Shown here one piece after another: positions 47,419 through 59,200 of a DNA stretch of 64,000 bases (the stretch's first letter is position 1; every line of letters starts with the position of its first letter). Origin of the DNA: Armillaria gallica (Eukaryota > Basidiomycota > Agaricomycetes > Agaricales > Physalacriaceae); contig JBANDB010000004.1 in the NCBI GenBank assembly GCA_037576215.1, forward strand, positions 6,200,001 through 6,264,000. Direction: 5' to 3'. The position numbers and the translations under genes are program-made. Under the pieces are notes generated by a model. That model was not told the origin of the DNA, did not search any database, and saw only the letters and a list, made by a program, of their open reading frames with translations.

Positions 47419-47849
47419 CCCCTGAAGGCCTTGACATTGGACTCAACCATCTGTTGGGTTGAGATAGAGTTGTTGAAGGTGGCGGCAGAATTCAGCAAAT
47501 TAGGTGTGTAACTCTAATGTTTGGGTAGTGAATTGTGACATAACTTCTGCTGCAGCCATCAGTCAAACTCCAGCTTTTGAGCAGTTCCCATTTTCCCTCC
47601 CCTCCCTCTCTCTATTCTTCTCTTCTCCCTCCCTGCTACATTCTTCTGCAATGACCTTGACTCAGATACCTGACCTCACTGCCGCCTTGAGCTTCATCCT
47701 TCGCCTTTGAATTACATGCCAAACCAACCAACCCATCCTCAAATTTTGTTTTTGTTCAACATTCTTGAGGTATGCGTCTTTAGATCCTGTGCTCAAACAT
47801 TTGCTGAATCTGTGACAGATGTGACAGTCATCTTCTCTCTTTTACTACC

Positions 47850-48249
47850 TGTTACGATTTATTCACTTTTTTCCTTTTATCTTATCTTATCTCTTACACT
47901 GGACTGACCAGGCCATCATCCATAGGGGAGACTCCGCAACGTTCCCATGTTATCTCTTGCATCTCCATGCTCCTGCTTTGCGATTGCGTGCTACGGCTCC
48001 AAGTCCTTGTACTTCGTTATCGACCACTCACGGACACCTTATGTTTAAACCCTAGCCTTTCATATTTAAGTAGTAGTTCTCACTGCATGTACGCCAGCCT
48101 CGAACTAACTTTAATCCATACTGAAACTATTGCTTAATTTCTCGCCGAGCGCTAAGAGTTTAGCCAAATCACCTATAAAAGATCATATTGGTGACTGTCC
48201 GAACGCGAGACAGCCATTGTGTGTCCTTGATAGGAATTCAGGTCTAATA
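47850..48249 (+). repeat. 5' LTR, 400 bp
   Basis: Same length as the 3' LTR, with 13 differences, all CpG transitions. A TATA-like TATTTAA (48,063-48,069) lies about 33 nt upstream of the predicted RNA start at 48,096, so U3 is about 246 bp. Confidence 0.95.
48063..48069 (+). promoter_or_regulatory. LTR TATA box (TATTTAA)
   Basis: Position fixed relative to the predicted transcription start at 48,096, which is inferred from complementarity to the PBS. Confidence 0.55.
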
Positions 48250-48250
48250 A

Positions 48251-48263
48251 TTAGTTCGAGGCT
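48251..48263 (+). promoter_or_regulatory. Self-complementary primer-binding site
   Basis: TTAGTTCGAGGCT begins 2 nt after the 5' LTR ends and is the exact reverse complement of AGCCTCGAACTAA at 48,096-48,108 in the same LTR. In Tf1-type elements the RNA's own 5' end folds back to prime minus-strand synthesis at this place. No tRNA 3'-end match was evident. Confidence 0.75.
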
Positions 48264-48293
48264 TCACCCTTGCTCCTTAACTGGAGCCAACAG

Positions 48294-50979
48294 ATGACGA
48301 CAACTCTCGATATTCTATTGTCAGCAGTCTACCTCGCGGTGGGCACAGCGCTCTTCACGGCTGCCATCGTATTAGCGATCCTATTCCATTACAGGGTAAT
48401 CCCTTGAATTCGACGAAACAATAACTGGTTCCCCCCACCACCGATAAATTATGTCCTCCCACAGCAGCCACCACCGGCACACCTCTACCCACCCTTACCG
48501 AACAGAGCACCAGCAGTCAACGAGCACTCTAGCATCAACGGAGATGAGGAAAACATTCCTGGGGAGATGGAAATCAGCATTCAGGAAGGAAGCAATGGAG
48601 GCTCTGCCGGAGCAAGGCTCCCCTTTATCCAGCTTTCTACAACCGATCCCTCGCACCACTCGTCTGCCGGCGCTACCCCCCATCCAGCAACACGAGACGT
48701 TCCTACTGCCGCAGACTTGGCAAGATACCTTGTCCGACTTGGCATGGGGAGAGCAGGCTCTAGCGCATCCCCAGCCGCAGAGCCACCTGCCAGCGGTCAT
48801 CCTGGGGGTAGCAGAATACTAGCAGTCACCCCCAACCCTTATGAGATTCGCGTCGGTTCCACTTCCGAGCTTGATCTCGTCTGGGACAACCTCAATCTCC
48901 CCGTCAGCGCCTTCTTCCCCTACCACCCAAATCCCTATGCCACCCCTCACTACTGGGATTCCCCAGTACGAATCACGACATGACCTCCCACCCCCCCAGT
49001 CGCCAACACACAGCCTTCGATGCCTGAGTTTTCCCCTTGAGGAACCCCAGACACACCGGACAGGCTCGTCATTCCAAGGCGAAGGAGGGAGCCGCCAAGG
49101 TCGGCGATTGCCGTCACAGAAGAGTTTGATGAGCGGTATCAGGTCGACGAGCAGGGACTCAACTGGTATGACCGCGAAAGAAGGAGAAGAGAGGCAGAGC
49201 GAGTCGCAGAGTTCAGAAGGATCGAGGCGAGCGACTACCCCAGTATTGATGACTGAGGAGAGACGGTATACCACACCGCCAGCAGCTCCAGGACCGAGGT
49301 ACTCTCCACCAAGGAGCACGTCAATGGCATCCACGGAGGAAGCCCCTCTCCCTTGCCAGTCCCCATGCCAATTGTCCCAAACACTCCCCCAGCCGACCAC
49401 CCCGATAACCATCGCGAGGGCCCTTTACCTCCTATCGACAGATAAATTGGTCCGGGTCCCCGCTGTACTGGTTCAGGCATCCCTAAAAGAGTTATTTAAT
49501 CATTTCCGAAAAGAATTACTGGAAGACCCAGATTGGGCCATAACCCCGGCCGGAATGGACTATAGCCATTACGGAATGGAATATATCCTTAAGGAAGAAG
49601 CCGCCCATTTCGCCTGCACTGCTTATAATATGATCCATCACGATTGCCAGGTCGAGGTACCAGCTCGATACCAGCGACCCCAACTGGACCTGCCCCCGAT
49701 AACATACACGCCAGAACCAATGGATGACGAACCACCGGTACCTCCGCCACGAGCTGCTATACCCAACTACCTGAGGTGGGAACCAGGCTACGCACCCGCG
49801 CAGCCAAGTTACGCATATCCCCGCGGGTATGGCCCACCAGGCACGCAGAGTACATCCTGACTCTTTGCCACTGCGGAATCTGGTGATGGCGCAGGACCAT
49901 CGAACGCACCTCAGGTACCCGCCCAACCGCCTAGCAAGCCGCAACCACCGCCTGGACCACCAGATTTGCCGCCGCCTCTGCCTCCCGCTCCTCGGCGATG
50001 GGCACCGCCTCGCTACCCTCCTCCGCCAGGGCCACCGGATCCCCCAGCCCCGTGGATTCTTGACCCAGCCAACCTAGGACCGTGGTCGTCATTGAAACCC
50101 GAGATGGTCAAGATACCTGAGAACTTCAGTGGCGATTCCAACGATATTGCTCGATTCTTCTCCCAGTGCGACATGTACTTCTCGGTATTCAACCAACACT
50201 TCTATTACCACCTGCACAAGGTGATCTTCTGCGTATCGTGCTTCTCCAAAGAGGCACAAGTGTGGTGGGAGTTGTGCGCACGAGGACTGGGAAGAGATGG
50301 CCAAGGCTTCCAGCTTTATCTGCCCTACGAAGAGTTCGTTGATGAAGTCAGGCGAAGGTTTTGGAAGGACGCCAATGCCGAGATCAAGTTTGCCCAGTGG
50401 GAAGCGCTCCGACAAAGCCATTTCCCTGATGGCGACCTGTTCTTCCAGCAATTCAAGTCATTGGCTTTCGAAGCAGGCGTCTTAGGCATCGACATGATGA
50501 TGATGGCTCAGGTGAAGAAGGCATGCCGATCATCAGCAAAGGATATCATTTATGCGTTGGACGCAGATGTCCCCGGCTCTTACCAGGAATGGAAACGGCG
50601 GATACTTTGTATTGATCATAATTGGAGGACGAAAAAGGCAGAACAGCGCAGGGGAAAGGTAGCAGAATGGAAACAGCAAGCCAAGACGAATACAATCCCA
50701 ACGCAGAAGGGGAATCAGCAGCAGCAGAGCGGTGTCCCGGAGAAGACAACGGGAACCGGCACGATATACGGAGGGCAGGGCAAACCCATGGACATTGACG
50801 CAGTGTGCGCCAAAGCCAAATGCTTTGGGTGCGGCCAAATTGGGCACTTTAAGAGAGACTGCCCCAAACAGCCCAAGACGAAGGAGGAAGCGCTCCGGCG
50901 ATGCGCCTATTACTGGGACAATGTGGCGCCCAAGACAGATTCAGGAATTGAGGAGGTAAAAGACAGCGCCGAGCAGTAA
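48294..50979 (+). pseudogene. gag: gag, degraded, two frames
   Basis: ATG 48,294 is the first ATG after the predicted RNA start. The frame opens with an unusual hydrophobic segment (LLSAVYLAVGTALFTAAIV), then a proline-rich region, and stays protein-like to 49,445 despite TGA at 48,405, 48,981, 49,038 and 49,254. After about 49,440 the coding signal moves to the next frame (VQASLKELFNHFRKELLEDP), passes a TGA at 49,858, a Pro-rich linker, and the retrotrans_gag core (DIARFFSQCDMYFSVFNQH to about 50,640). It ends with the zinc knuckle CFGCGQIGHFKRDC (50,821-50,862) and TAA at 50,977. The frame change may be a one-base indel, or the original may have had two ORFs. Gag forms the virus-like particle and packages the RNA. 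Confidence 0.85.
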
Positions 50980-53900
50980 ATGATTCGACTGACTCGGCAA
51001 AGGACTTAGTTTCATTGGGTGCGCCCTTGTCGCCTGGTTGTAGTACTCATGATACTTCTGTAGTTATCAATACGCATTCGAATATACCCCACTGCGACTT
51101 AACCACTGAAGGTGAAACTAAGCAAGAATCGAAACAGGATGTCGGGACCGACTCACTGACTAAACGTTCGGCAAGTAACTCATTACGAGCGGAAGCAGCG
51201 GACGAAGAGACGCCTACCATAGCGTCACCCGTCATAACAGCGCCTAACCAGCGACTGGATGGGGCAAGGGGACAAACGCGTAGCGCCCCCCTTGGAGAAG
51301 TGGCCCCTGGCAAGGGGAACACCACAGACGAAGAGCCAGAAGACCTCAAGCGGTTGACAGTGCCGCCGTTGGCCCTGGCACAAGCGAAGGTAACATCTGT
51401 TACCGGGCTGAAAAAGGAAGGATCTCCGAACGTCGTGCGCAACGACGGGCCAGGCGTAGCCGTCATTAGTCTGTCCAACAAGGCAAGGCACGGCAAGAGC
51501 CCTGAAGCGCTATCCAGCAGCAAGACAACAGCTGGAACCATGTCGGCTGAGGCCCCAGAAAGGGGGTCCCAATGAACCATGGTACAGCCATGCTCAGGGG
51601 CGGAACTTGATTGCCGATGCAACATTTGCGAAACCCCTGCGGGTAAGGGAAATGGTCAACAGACTCGGGCCCCCCTGGGCGATCCCGGCGAAGGCATCCT
51701 TGACGAAGCAAGAACTGTTGGATGTGCAACAGCCCCAACCGCTCGACCTCTGCAGAAGAACGGGGAGGAAGCCGCTAGCGCCTAGGCGGTGAATAGGGGG
51801 CATCCGGTAACGATCAAAGAGGTACCTGACAACGAAGATGATACTAGCTTCCAGTTGAGCCAAAAACCCAATTGAAATCCCCCTGTAGTATCCGAGGAGA
51901 CCCAGTCGACGGTAACCGAGCCCTTGGGCTCCGGCGCAAAGACTGAGAAGGTCCCATATACTTGGCTCAAGCTGTTTGAAGCAGAATGGACGTTACGCGG
52001 AGTCAAGGAAGCAAAAACAGAGTCAGAAGCGAGGGCGATCCTAAAGAACTGGATCCATAAGGCATGAGTCGAGGAGGTAGACGATGAGATGGTCGCCGGC
52101 TTGAAGAGAGCCATGCGCATCCAGGCGCTGGAGCAGATGGACGAACTCCGACAGGCTAGACACTATATTTGCCGACAGAGCAGGGGAGAAAAAGCCCTAA
52201 CAACTAACATTCGGATCGAAATTCCGGGGAGCCGCACCGACATTGCTTTGTCAGCTTTAATTGACAGCGGCTGCACCAGTAGCGCCATTGACCAAGCTTT
52301 CGTCAAGAAGCATAGTATCCCTACCCAAGTGACAGCGGCACCCATCACCGTATACAATGCGGACGGATCAAAAAATAGTGCAGGGCAGATCACCGCCTTC
52401 GCTCAGTTATGCGTCACCATCGGGGATCACACTGAAAGCCTAGATCTAGCCATCACCGATCTGAAAGATCGTGACATCTTCCTCGGGCATGACTGGTTGA
52501 CAAGGCACAACCCACTAATCAATTGGCAAACCGGGAAGATAATCTTTGCCCGATGTCAGTGCTGCCATACCCCGATCCTGCTACCAGATGCCGATCCATA
52601 TGACAAATGGGATGAGGAACTCGAGGAAGGTGACACCATCCTTGCGATAAGCTTTGAAGAAGCCATTCGCATCAGGGCAATGCGGCACGTAGCAAACGAC
52701 CTGGCAGCCAAGGCAAACACAGACAAGAAGGCCAAAACGTTTGAAGAAATGGTTCCCGAATGGTGCCGAGACTTCAAAGACTTATTCGATAAAGAAAGCT
52801 TTGATGAACTCCCAGAACCAAAACCATGGGACCACACCATCAAACTCATTCCAAACGCTAACGCCAATCTGGACTGCAAGGTCTATCTGCTCAACCGGGA
52901 AGAGCAGGAGGAGTTGGATAAATTCCTGGATGAAAATCTGGCCAGCGGAAGGATACGGCCCTCCAAATCGCCTATGGCGTCCCCATTTTTCTTCGTTAAA
53001 AAAAAGGATGGGAAGTTGAGACCCGTTCAGGATTATCGGAAGCTTAACGAGATGACAATTAAAAATCGATACCCGCTTCCTTTAATCTCAGAACTCATGG
53101 ACAAATTGCGGGGCACCAAATACTTCTCTAAACTGGATGTTCGGTGGGGGTATAATAACGTTCGTATCAAGACAGGAGATGAGTGGAAGGCAGCCTTCAG
53201 AACCAACCGTGGTCTGTACGAACCGACGGTAATGTTCTTCGGGCTCACCAATTTGCCCGCCACCTTCCAATGGATGATGAACGACATCTTTAAAGACCTC
53301 ATCGCCTCCGGGAAGGTTACCATTTACCTTGACGACATCCTCATTATGTCTAAAACCAAAGAGGAGCACTGTCGAATCACACGGGAGGTACTAGCGACTC
53401 TACGAAGACACAAACTGTTCCTTAAAGCCAAAAAATGCGAGTTTGAAGTCCTCGAGATGGAGTACCTAGGCGTCATTATCAGCAAAGGCAGCATCTGCAT
53501 GGACCTGGTTAAGATTAAGGGTATCCTCGATTGGCTGGTACCCACCAAAAAGAAGGAGCTGCAATCGTTTCTGGGATTCATGAACTTCTACCGACGCTTC
53601 ATAAAAAACTACAGCAAGATTGTGAAACCCATGACTCAGTTGACAGGCAACGATGCGTGGAAGTGGGGCAAGGCTCAGCAGGAAGCGTTCGAACAATTAA
53701 AGAAGCAGCTGGCCGAGGATGTCATACTTGCTATACCGACAAACGAGGGGAAATTCAGAGTGGAAGCGGACGCCAGCGAAGGAGCCATCGGCGCCGTACT
53801 CTCTCAGGAGCAAGATGGCAAATGGAGACCAGTCTCGTTCTTGTCCAAGTCTCTCTCCGTTACCGAGCGCAACTACGAGATTTACGACAAAGAACTCCTG

Positions 53901-55829
53901 GCCATCATGCTCGCGCTAGAAGAATGGAGGCATTACCTGATGGGCGCCTACCAAGATTTTGAAATCTGGACCGATCATCAAAACCTCCAATATTTCTGGA
54001 AGCCCCAAAAGGTGAACCGCCGCCAGGCTCGATGGATCACCGAGCTAGCAGAATATCATTTCACCCTTCACCATAAAGCTGGAACTGCCAACAAGAAAGC
54101 CGACCTCCTCTCTCAATGAGCAGACCATGACCAAGGACAAGACGACAACGACCAAGTGGTCGTCCTGTCTCCTGAGCACTTCCGGGCGATGATCATGCCC
54201 ACCCTCAAAGAGACGCACCAGGAAGTGCAAGCTGCTACCAGAAAAACCCACCTCTGGGACAACGCTGTTGCTGGCTCCGTCAACCATGACCGTGGCATGA
54301 AAATGAAGGACGGGCTTGTTTGGTATGATGGAAAGATCTACGTTCCATGAGACCACGCGCTACAAGGAAAGATTATTGCCTGATCACACAATCATGTCAC
54401 CACTGGACATCCAGGTATCGAAAAGACCAAAGAACTCGTATTACGAGAGTTCTAGTGGCCAAAGTTGAAAAGAGACGTTGAGGCCTATGTACGAGCTTGT
54501 GAAACCTGTCAGCGCACAAAGAGCAGCACTCAAGCGAAGGCGGCGCCTCTTCACCCCAATGAGATACCTTCTCGCCCATGGACCCACATCTCAGTAGACA
54601 TGATAACAGGTTTACCCAAGAGCAATGGCCATGACGCCATCCTGGTGATTGTGGATCGTTTCTCCAAGGAAATCATCCCAGTCGCATGCTCCACCGAACT
54701 ATCATCGGAAGGCTGGGCAAGGATCCTACGAGACGAAGTATACGCCAGGCATGGAATGCCCCAAGTCGTTATCTCGGACAGGGGAACGGTGTTCATGTCA
54801 AAATTCATGAAGGACCTCTACAATCTCCTCCAAATCAAGGGCAATGCCTCCACGGCTTATCACCCCCAAACAGACAGGCAAACCGAAAGGGTCAACCAGG
54901 AACTTGAAAAGTACCTCCGAATGTTCGTCAATCATCTCCAAACTGACTGGGCTGAATGGCTCTCCCTCGCCGTGTTCACTCACAACAATCGTACTCACTC
55001 CGCCACCGGCAAAAGTCCCTTCGAAATCAACTACGGCTGTAACCCCCCAGTTCTACCAGGAGCCAAACCAACCATTCCTTTCCGAACCCCTGCGTCTGGC
55101 ACCTTCGTCTCAAAGATGCAAGATATCCATGCATCCACCAAAAAGTCACTCGAAAAGGCCACATCGCAAATGAAAGTGCAGTATGACAAAAACAAATGCG
55201 CAGCCATCGAGTATAAGATAGGCGACAAAGTCTGGCTCGACATGACCAACCTTCACCTTCCCCATCCAAAGAAAAAGCTCGATGATAAGCGGACAGGACC
55301 CTTTGAAATCACAAAGAAGAAGGGCGATTCTGCCTACACACTCAAGTTACCGGCCAGCTGGAAAATTCACCCCACCTTCAACGAGACACTGCTTACACCC
55401 TACACACCGCCAGCATTCCCCAACCAAGAACAACCACCTCCACCACCACCAGATTTAATCGACGACGAAGAACACTACAAAGTCAAAAAAATCCTGGACA
55501 GCAGGCAACAAAATGTTCAAGGGAGACGAGGCGAACCGACTATGAGAGCAACAGATTACTTCGTCAAGTGGAAGGGGTACGGACCAGAGTCAAATAGCTG
55601 GGTACGGGAGAACGACATGGACGCAGACGAGCTCATCGAAGAGTATCTCGCCAAACACGTTGACCAAGTCATCCATGAAAAGGAGGACTGGGAATACTAC
55701 ATCAATCCAAGGACTGGAAAGAAACTCAGAAGTTGGGAGGAGTTATATGAACTATGGGACATATTTGGAGGAAACGACAACCCATCAATGGAGACGAAGC
55801 CACCCCTCGAACCGGAAGGCATACCTTAA
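50952..55829 (+). pseudogene. pol: pol: protease, RT, RNase H, integrase, chromodomain
   Basis: The pol frame overlaps the end of gag by about 27 nt (50,952-50,978) in the -1 frame, with no ATG near its start. Protease has LIDSGCTSSAID (52,257 on). RT has FFVKKKDGKLRPVQDYRKLN and the catalytic YLDD at 53,325-53,336. RNase H starts EADASEGAIGAVLSQ (53,763) with DKELLAIMLALEEWRHYL. Integrase has the C-x2-C half of its zinc site (ACETCQRTK), then VDMITGLPKSNGHDA, ISDRGTVFMSKF and TERVNQELE as the D,D,E residues, and a GPY/F-like module (DDKRTGPFEI). The chromodomain YFVKWKGYGPESNSWV (55,558 on) usually binds methylated histone H3. In-frame stops: 51,573, 51,783, 51,873, 52,065, 54,117, 54,348, 54,381 and 54,453. 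The last four cluster in the RNase H-integrase hinge. Confidence 0.92.
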
Positions 55830-55850
55830 CGGCAGTCGGGACGCCTGCCT

Positions 55851-55864
55851 TAAGGAGGGGGTAA
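55851..55864 (+). promoter_or_regulatory. Polypurine tract
   Basis: AAGGAGGGGGTAA directly precedes the 3' LTR, the expected plus-strand primer site. Confidence 0.75.
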
Positions 55865-56264
55865 TGTTACGATTTATTCACTTTTTTCCTTTTATCTTAT
55901 CTTATCTCTTACACTGGACCGACCAGGCCATCATCCATAGGGGAGACTCCACAACATTCCCATGTTATCTCTCGCATCTCCACGCTCCTGCTTTGCGATT
56001 GCATGCTACGGCTCCAAGTCCTTGTACTTCGTTATCGACCACTCACGGACGCCTTATGTTTAAACCCTAGCCTTTCATATTTAAGTAGTAGTTCTCACTG
56101 CATGTATGCCAGCCTCAAACTAACTTTAATCCATACTGAAACTATTGCTTAATTTCTCACCGAGCGCTAAGAGTTTAGCCGAATCACCTATAAAAGATCA
56201 TATCGGTGACTGTCCGAACGCGAGACAGCCGTTGTGTGTCCTTGATAGGAATTCAGGTCTAATA
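55865..56264 (+). repeat. 3' LTR, 400 bp
   Basis: Aligns to the 5' LTR end to end without gaps. Six of the 13 differences are CpG losses in this copy and seven are losses in the 5' copy. Confidence 0.95.
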
Positions 56265-56269
56265 CTACC

Positions 56270-59200
56270 ACTTCAACGACATTGATGACAATGGTTAGCA
56301 GGATCTTTCCCTTTCTCTTATGCATCAATTGTACTCACTTTTCATTATTAGATGGCATAACTGCTCTGTTTGAAGGAGGGTCCAAGGATTGTGTCGTTCA
56401 AAGGTATGTGTCCATTGTCCATTTTCTAGGGTGCACGATTCTCTTGCCATTCTTCTCTTTGCTGAGCCTTGCACTAGATATTGTTTTTCTCAAGGCTGAC
56501 AGATCGAACAATGGACATCTAACATCAAAGGTTGTATCTAACATTGAAGGAGATTTGCTTGTCATTGATGGTGTGTTTTTTCTGTCCTCTTTTGCTAGCT
56601 TCCTTTCTTACTGACTCCTAGGCTTCAATACCCCACTGGCATTTTGGGACAAGCATTTGAATATCGATTACAAGGGCAGACAGTTACAACCAAAGAAGGG
56701 CTAGGCAAAGAGCGCAGTGTTGTAAGGTGGCAGGATTAGTTTTAAGATTTGTTTGAAGGTGTGTTTGACTGAATTCCCTCCATGTTCCATTCATTAATCT
56801 TGACAGCAAGATATTTCAGCCTCAATAAGTGATATGTACAACAATGGCAATCCTTGAGCATGGACACAGACTACTGCTCAAGCAGGTGTGAAAGCGTATG
56901 GATACTAATTTTCACAGAATTCCTCAATGAGCTCAGCTGAATGGTCCCAGTATATGCCAGAGAATGAGGTATGTACTCATTTATGCAGTTTTGTCTCTTC
57001 ATTGATCATGGTTCCAGGTGCTCCCACAACTGAATGGCAACAATACAACTGTCATTCCAGATCACTATTGGAAGGAAGTGATTGAGTTCCTTAGAGATAC
57101 TGCCAGCACCTTTCACCAGTAAAGTATGTACACCTATTACCCTTTGTACCTTTCTCTTGTCAATACATATAACTTTTTGATTTTGGATCTCCCTTTGTTG
57201 GCATATTGGGGATACATGCATAAGAGTCATTTGAGGCACACAGTCTTGGAGGCTGTTGGATTCATAATCCTACAATCGGTGACCTCTGACAAATGGTTGT
57301 TCATGTGATCAATACATCCTATAACATGCCCACTTATTTGCAGCCAAAGCAGGGTGCATGATACTCAGGAGTGGATCATTGGTGGATCACAACAGCAAGA
57401 AAATTTTCAACATTTTTAGTCCTGACTTGTGGTTCTCATAAAAGTGGGAATGGCTTATACTTGTAGATCTTCAAAGCAGTGTATACTAGGTTCTCAAGTC
57501 TGGCTAGTACTCTGGGATAATCATATTCACTGAGAAGCCCAGACTAAGCACTACATAGGGCTGGGAGGGCCATATTGGGAATATAAATCATGAAGCTGAA
57601 GACCAATCTGAACGGGATGGTACCGGATGCCTCCATATATGAATAGGCCCTACAACAGGTCTGGCAAAAATAGGACTTGGTTTTGCCACCATATGTCTAT
57701 TGTATTTGTCTGTGCTGAATGCAATGCTGTCCAATGTCTCTTCCATCATGGCAGCTCTTTCTTGTGTCTGTCATACCATCTTTGAACCACACAGTATTGT
57801 TAGAATCTATGAATCTTGCAGTAAAGCAATGATCTGCATAGTAAACAATATTCTTGAGTCTATAACTGAAAATGATACCATCTACAATGATATTTATTAT
57901 GTCCTTAACAGAAGCACTTATAAACAACACTGTTACAGGGAGTACAGTGGAAACAAGCTTATAAACTGTATGTTTATCCACATTTTTATTGCACAATGGA
58001 CATTTGGACTCAGCAGAATTGAATTGGAGGGAATGCAAGGATATACTGGTGACATCCAAAAAAGCAGACAGGGAAAGAAAACAATACATAGCAAGCATGC
58101 CCACCACATCATCTTTGAGGATTAAAAGGAAGATAGGATTCGAAGACAACGAGGAGGACAATGAAACAGGGCATAGAGGGAAAAGGCAGGAAGAAGAAAG
58201 ATCTGAGGAAAAGATGAGGGACAACTGAGGATAGGACAGGTAAAGAGTTGTGTACATCTGATAGAACCAGTGTTACAGTGTACAGAAAAAGGTAGTCAGA
58301 AAACAGAGGAGCAAAACCAAACTGATCAATCAGAAAGAAAAACAACAAGAGATATAAGAAATAAACATTAAAAGACAGAAAACAATATCAAGGTAGAGAA
58401 GGCATTAATGAAGATATGCATGGACAGACAAGAGGTCCCATGAAGGACTCAGGAAGTATGAGACCTAGGAAAGTGTCATTGCCCAGATGGATACATCAGG
58501 GTCTAACTCAGCATATTTAGTGCTATCAGTATTGTGGCACCCACTAGGAAGGGCAGAGCTTTTGGGCAATAGTTTTACTATGCTGATTCCAGAGCCATAA
58601 TGAGACTCATAGCAGATATTGAGCAGTAGCAACCACTCTGGGAATTGCACTTTTACAAGAATGAAATGAGCACTACCAAATGGCCATTTCACAAACCAAA
58701 TACTCAAAAAATTCTCCCCAAACCATGATCAGCATACATCAGAAAATCAAACTAGATTGTTGATGAATTCAATGTTCTGAACAGATTTTAGGTATTTGAA
58801 GGTTCATTGAGAGAGAAAGGCATACTTGTAATGTAATGACAGACATTATGCCAGTGTTGATAGTGGTCATGGGCACCTTGCCTGCCATCTTGGATGATCT
58901 TTGCAAAGTGCTTTTGTTGAGGGCATCTGGGTTGCACCAATCACTTCCATCAACTTTTAATCATGCACCCTGTCAGGCAAGAGCAGCATCATCACAAATC
59001 ACTACATGCAGCAGTTAGCATACATATTCCAAGTATGAAGGACATATACTTGCAATTTTATTCAATACTACAGCACTGGTTGGCCTGAGTTCTCGATAAA
59101 ATGAAGAATAGCCTTACCTGGTACATAGTTTAATCTAACAGTTCACCTACCTATTTGCACTGTCACTTCAATGTATGGAGCTAGAGAAGGATTGTTATCT

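Larger units (their letters stand above)
47850..56264 (+). mobile_element. Full-length Ty3/gypsy chromovirus LTR retrotransposon
   Basis: The 8,415-bp element has two 400-bp LTRs starting TGTTACG and ending TCTAATA, the 5-bp target duplication CTACC (47,845-47,849 and 56,265-56,269), a self-priming PBS, gag with one zinc knuckle, and pol ordered protease, reverse transcriptase, RNase H, integrase, chromodomain. That order and the integrase-terminal chromodomain place it among chromoviruses (Metaviridae), close in design to the Tf1/sushi group. About 13 premature stops and a gag frame switch make it non-autonomous. It sits between blocks of much more CpG-poor mobile DNA. Confidence 0.95.

Noticed and set aside
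48451..49860. The two long frames at 48,451-48,822 and 48,841-49,860 as separate gag ORFs
   Set aside because: In 48,294-49,440 the other frame has the protein-like, charged and hydrophobic patterning; these are mostly its shadows until about 49,440.
57700..58260. Overlapping 141- and 186-codon frames on opposite strands
   Set aside because: AT-rich, no domain, no start or splice context; consistent with chance openness in CpG- and stop-poor decayed DNA.
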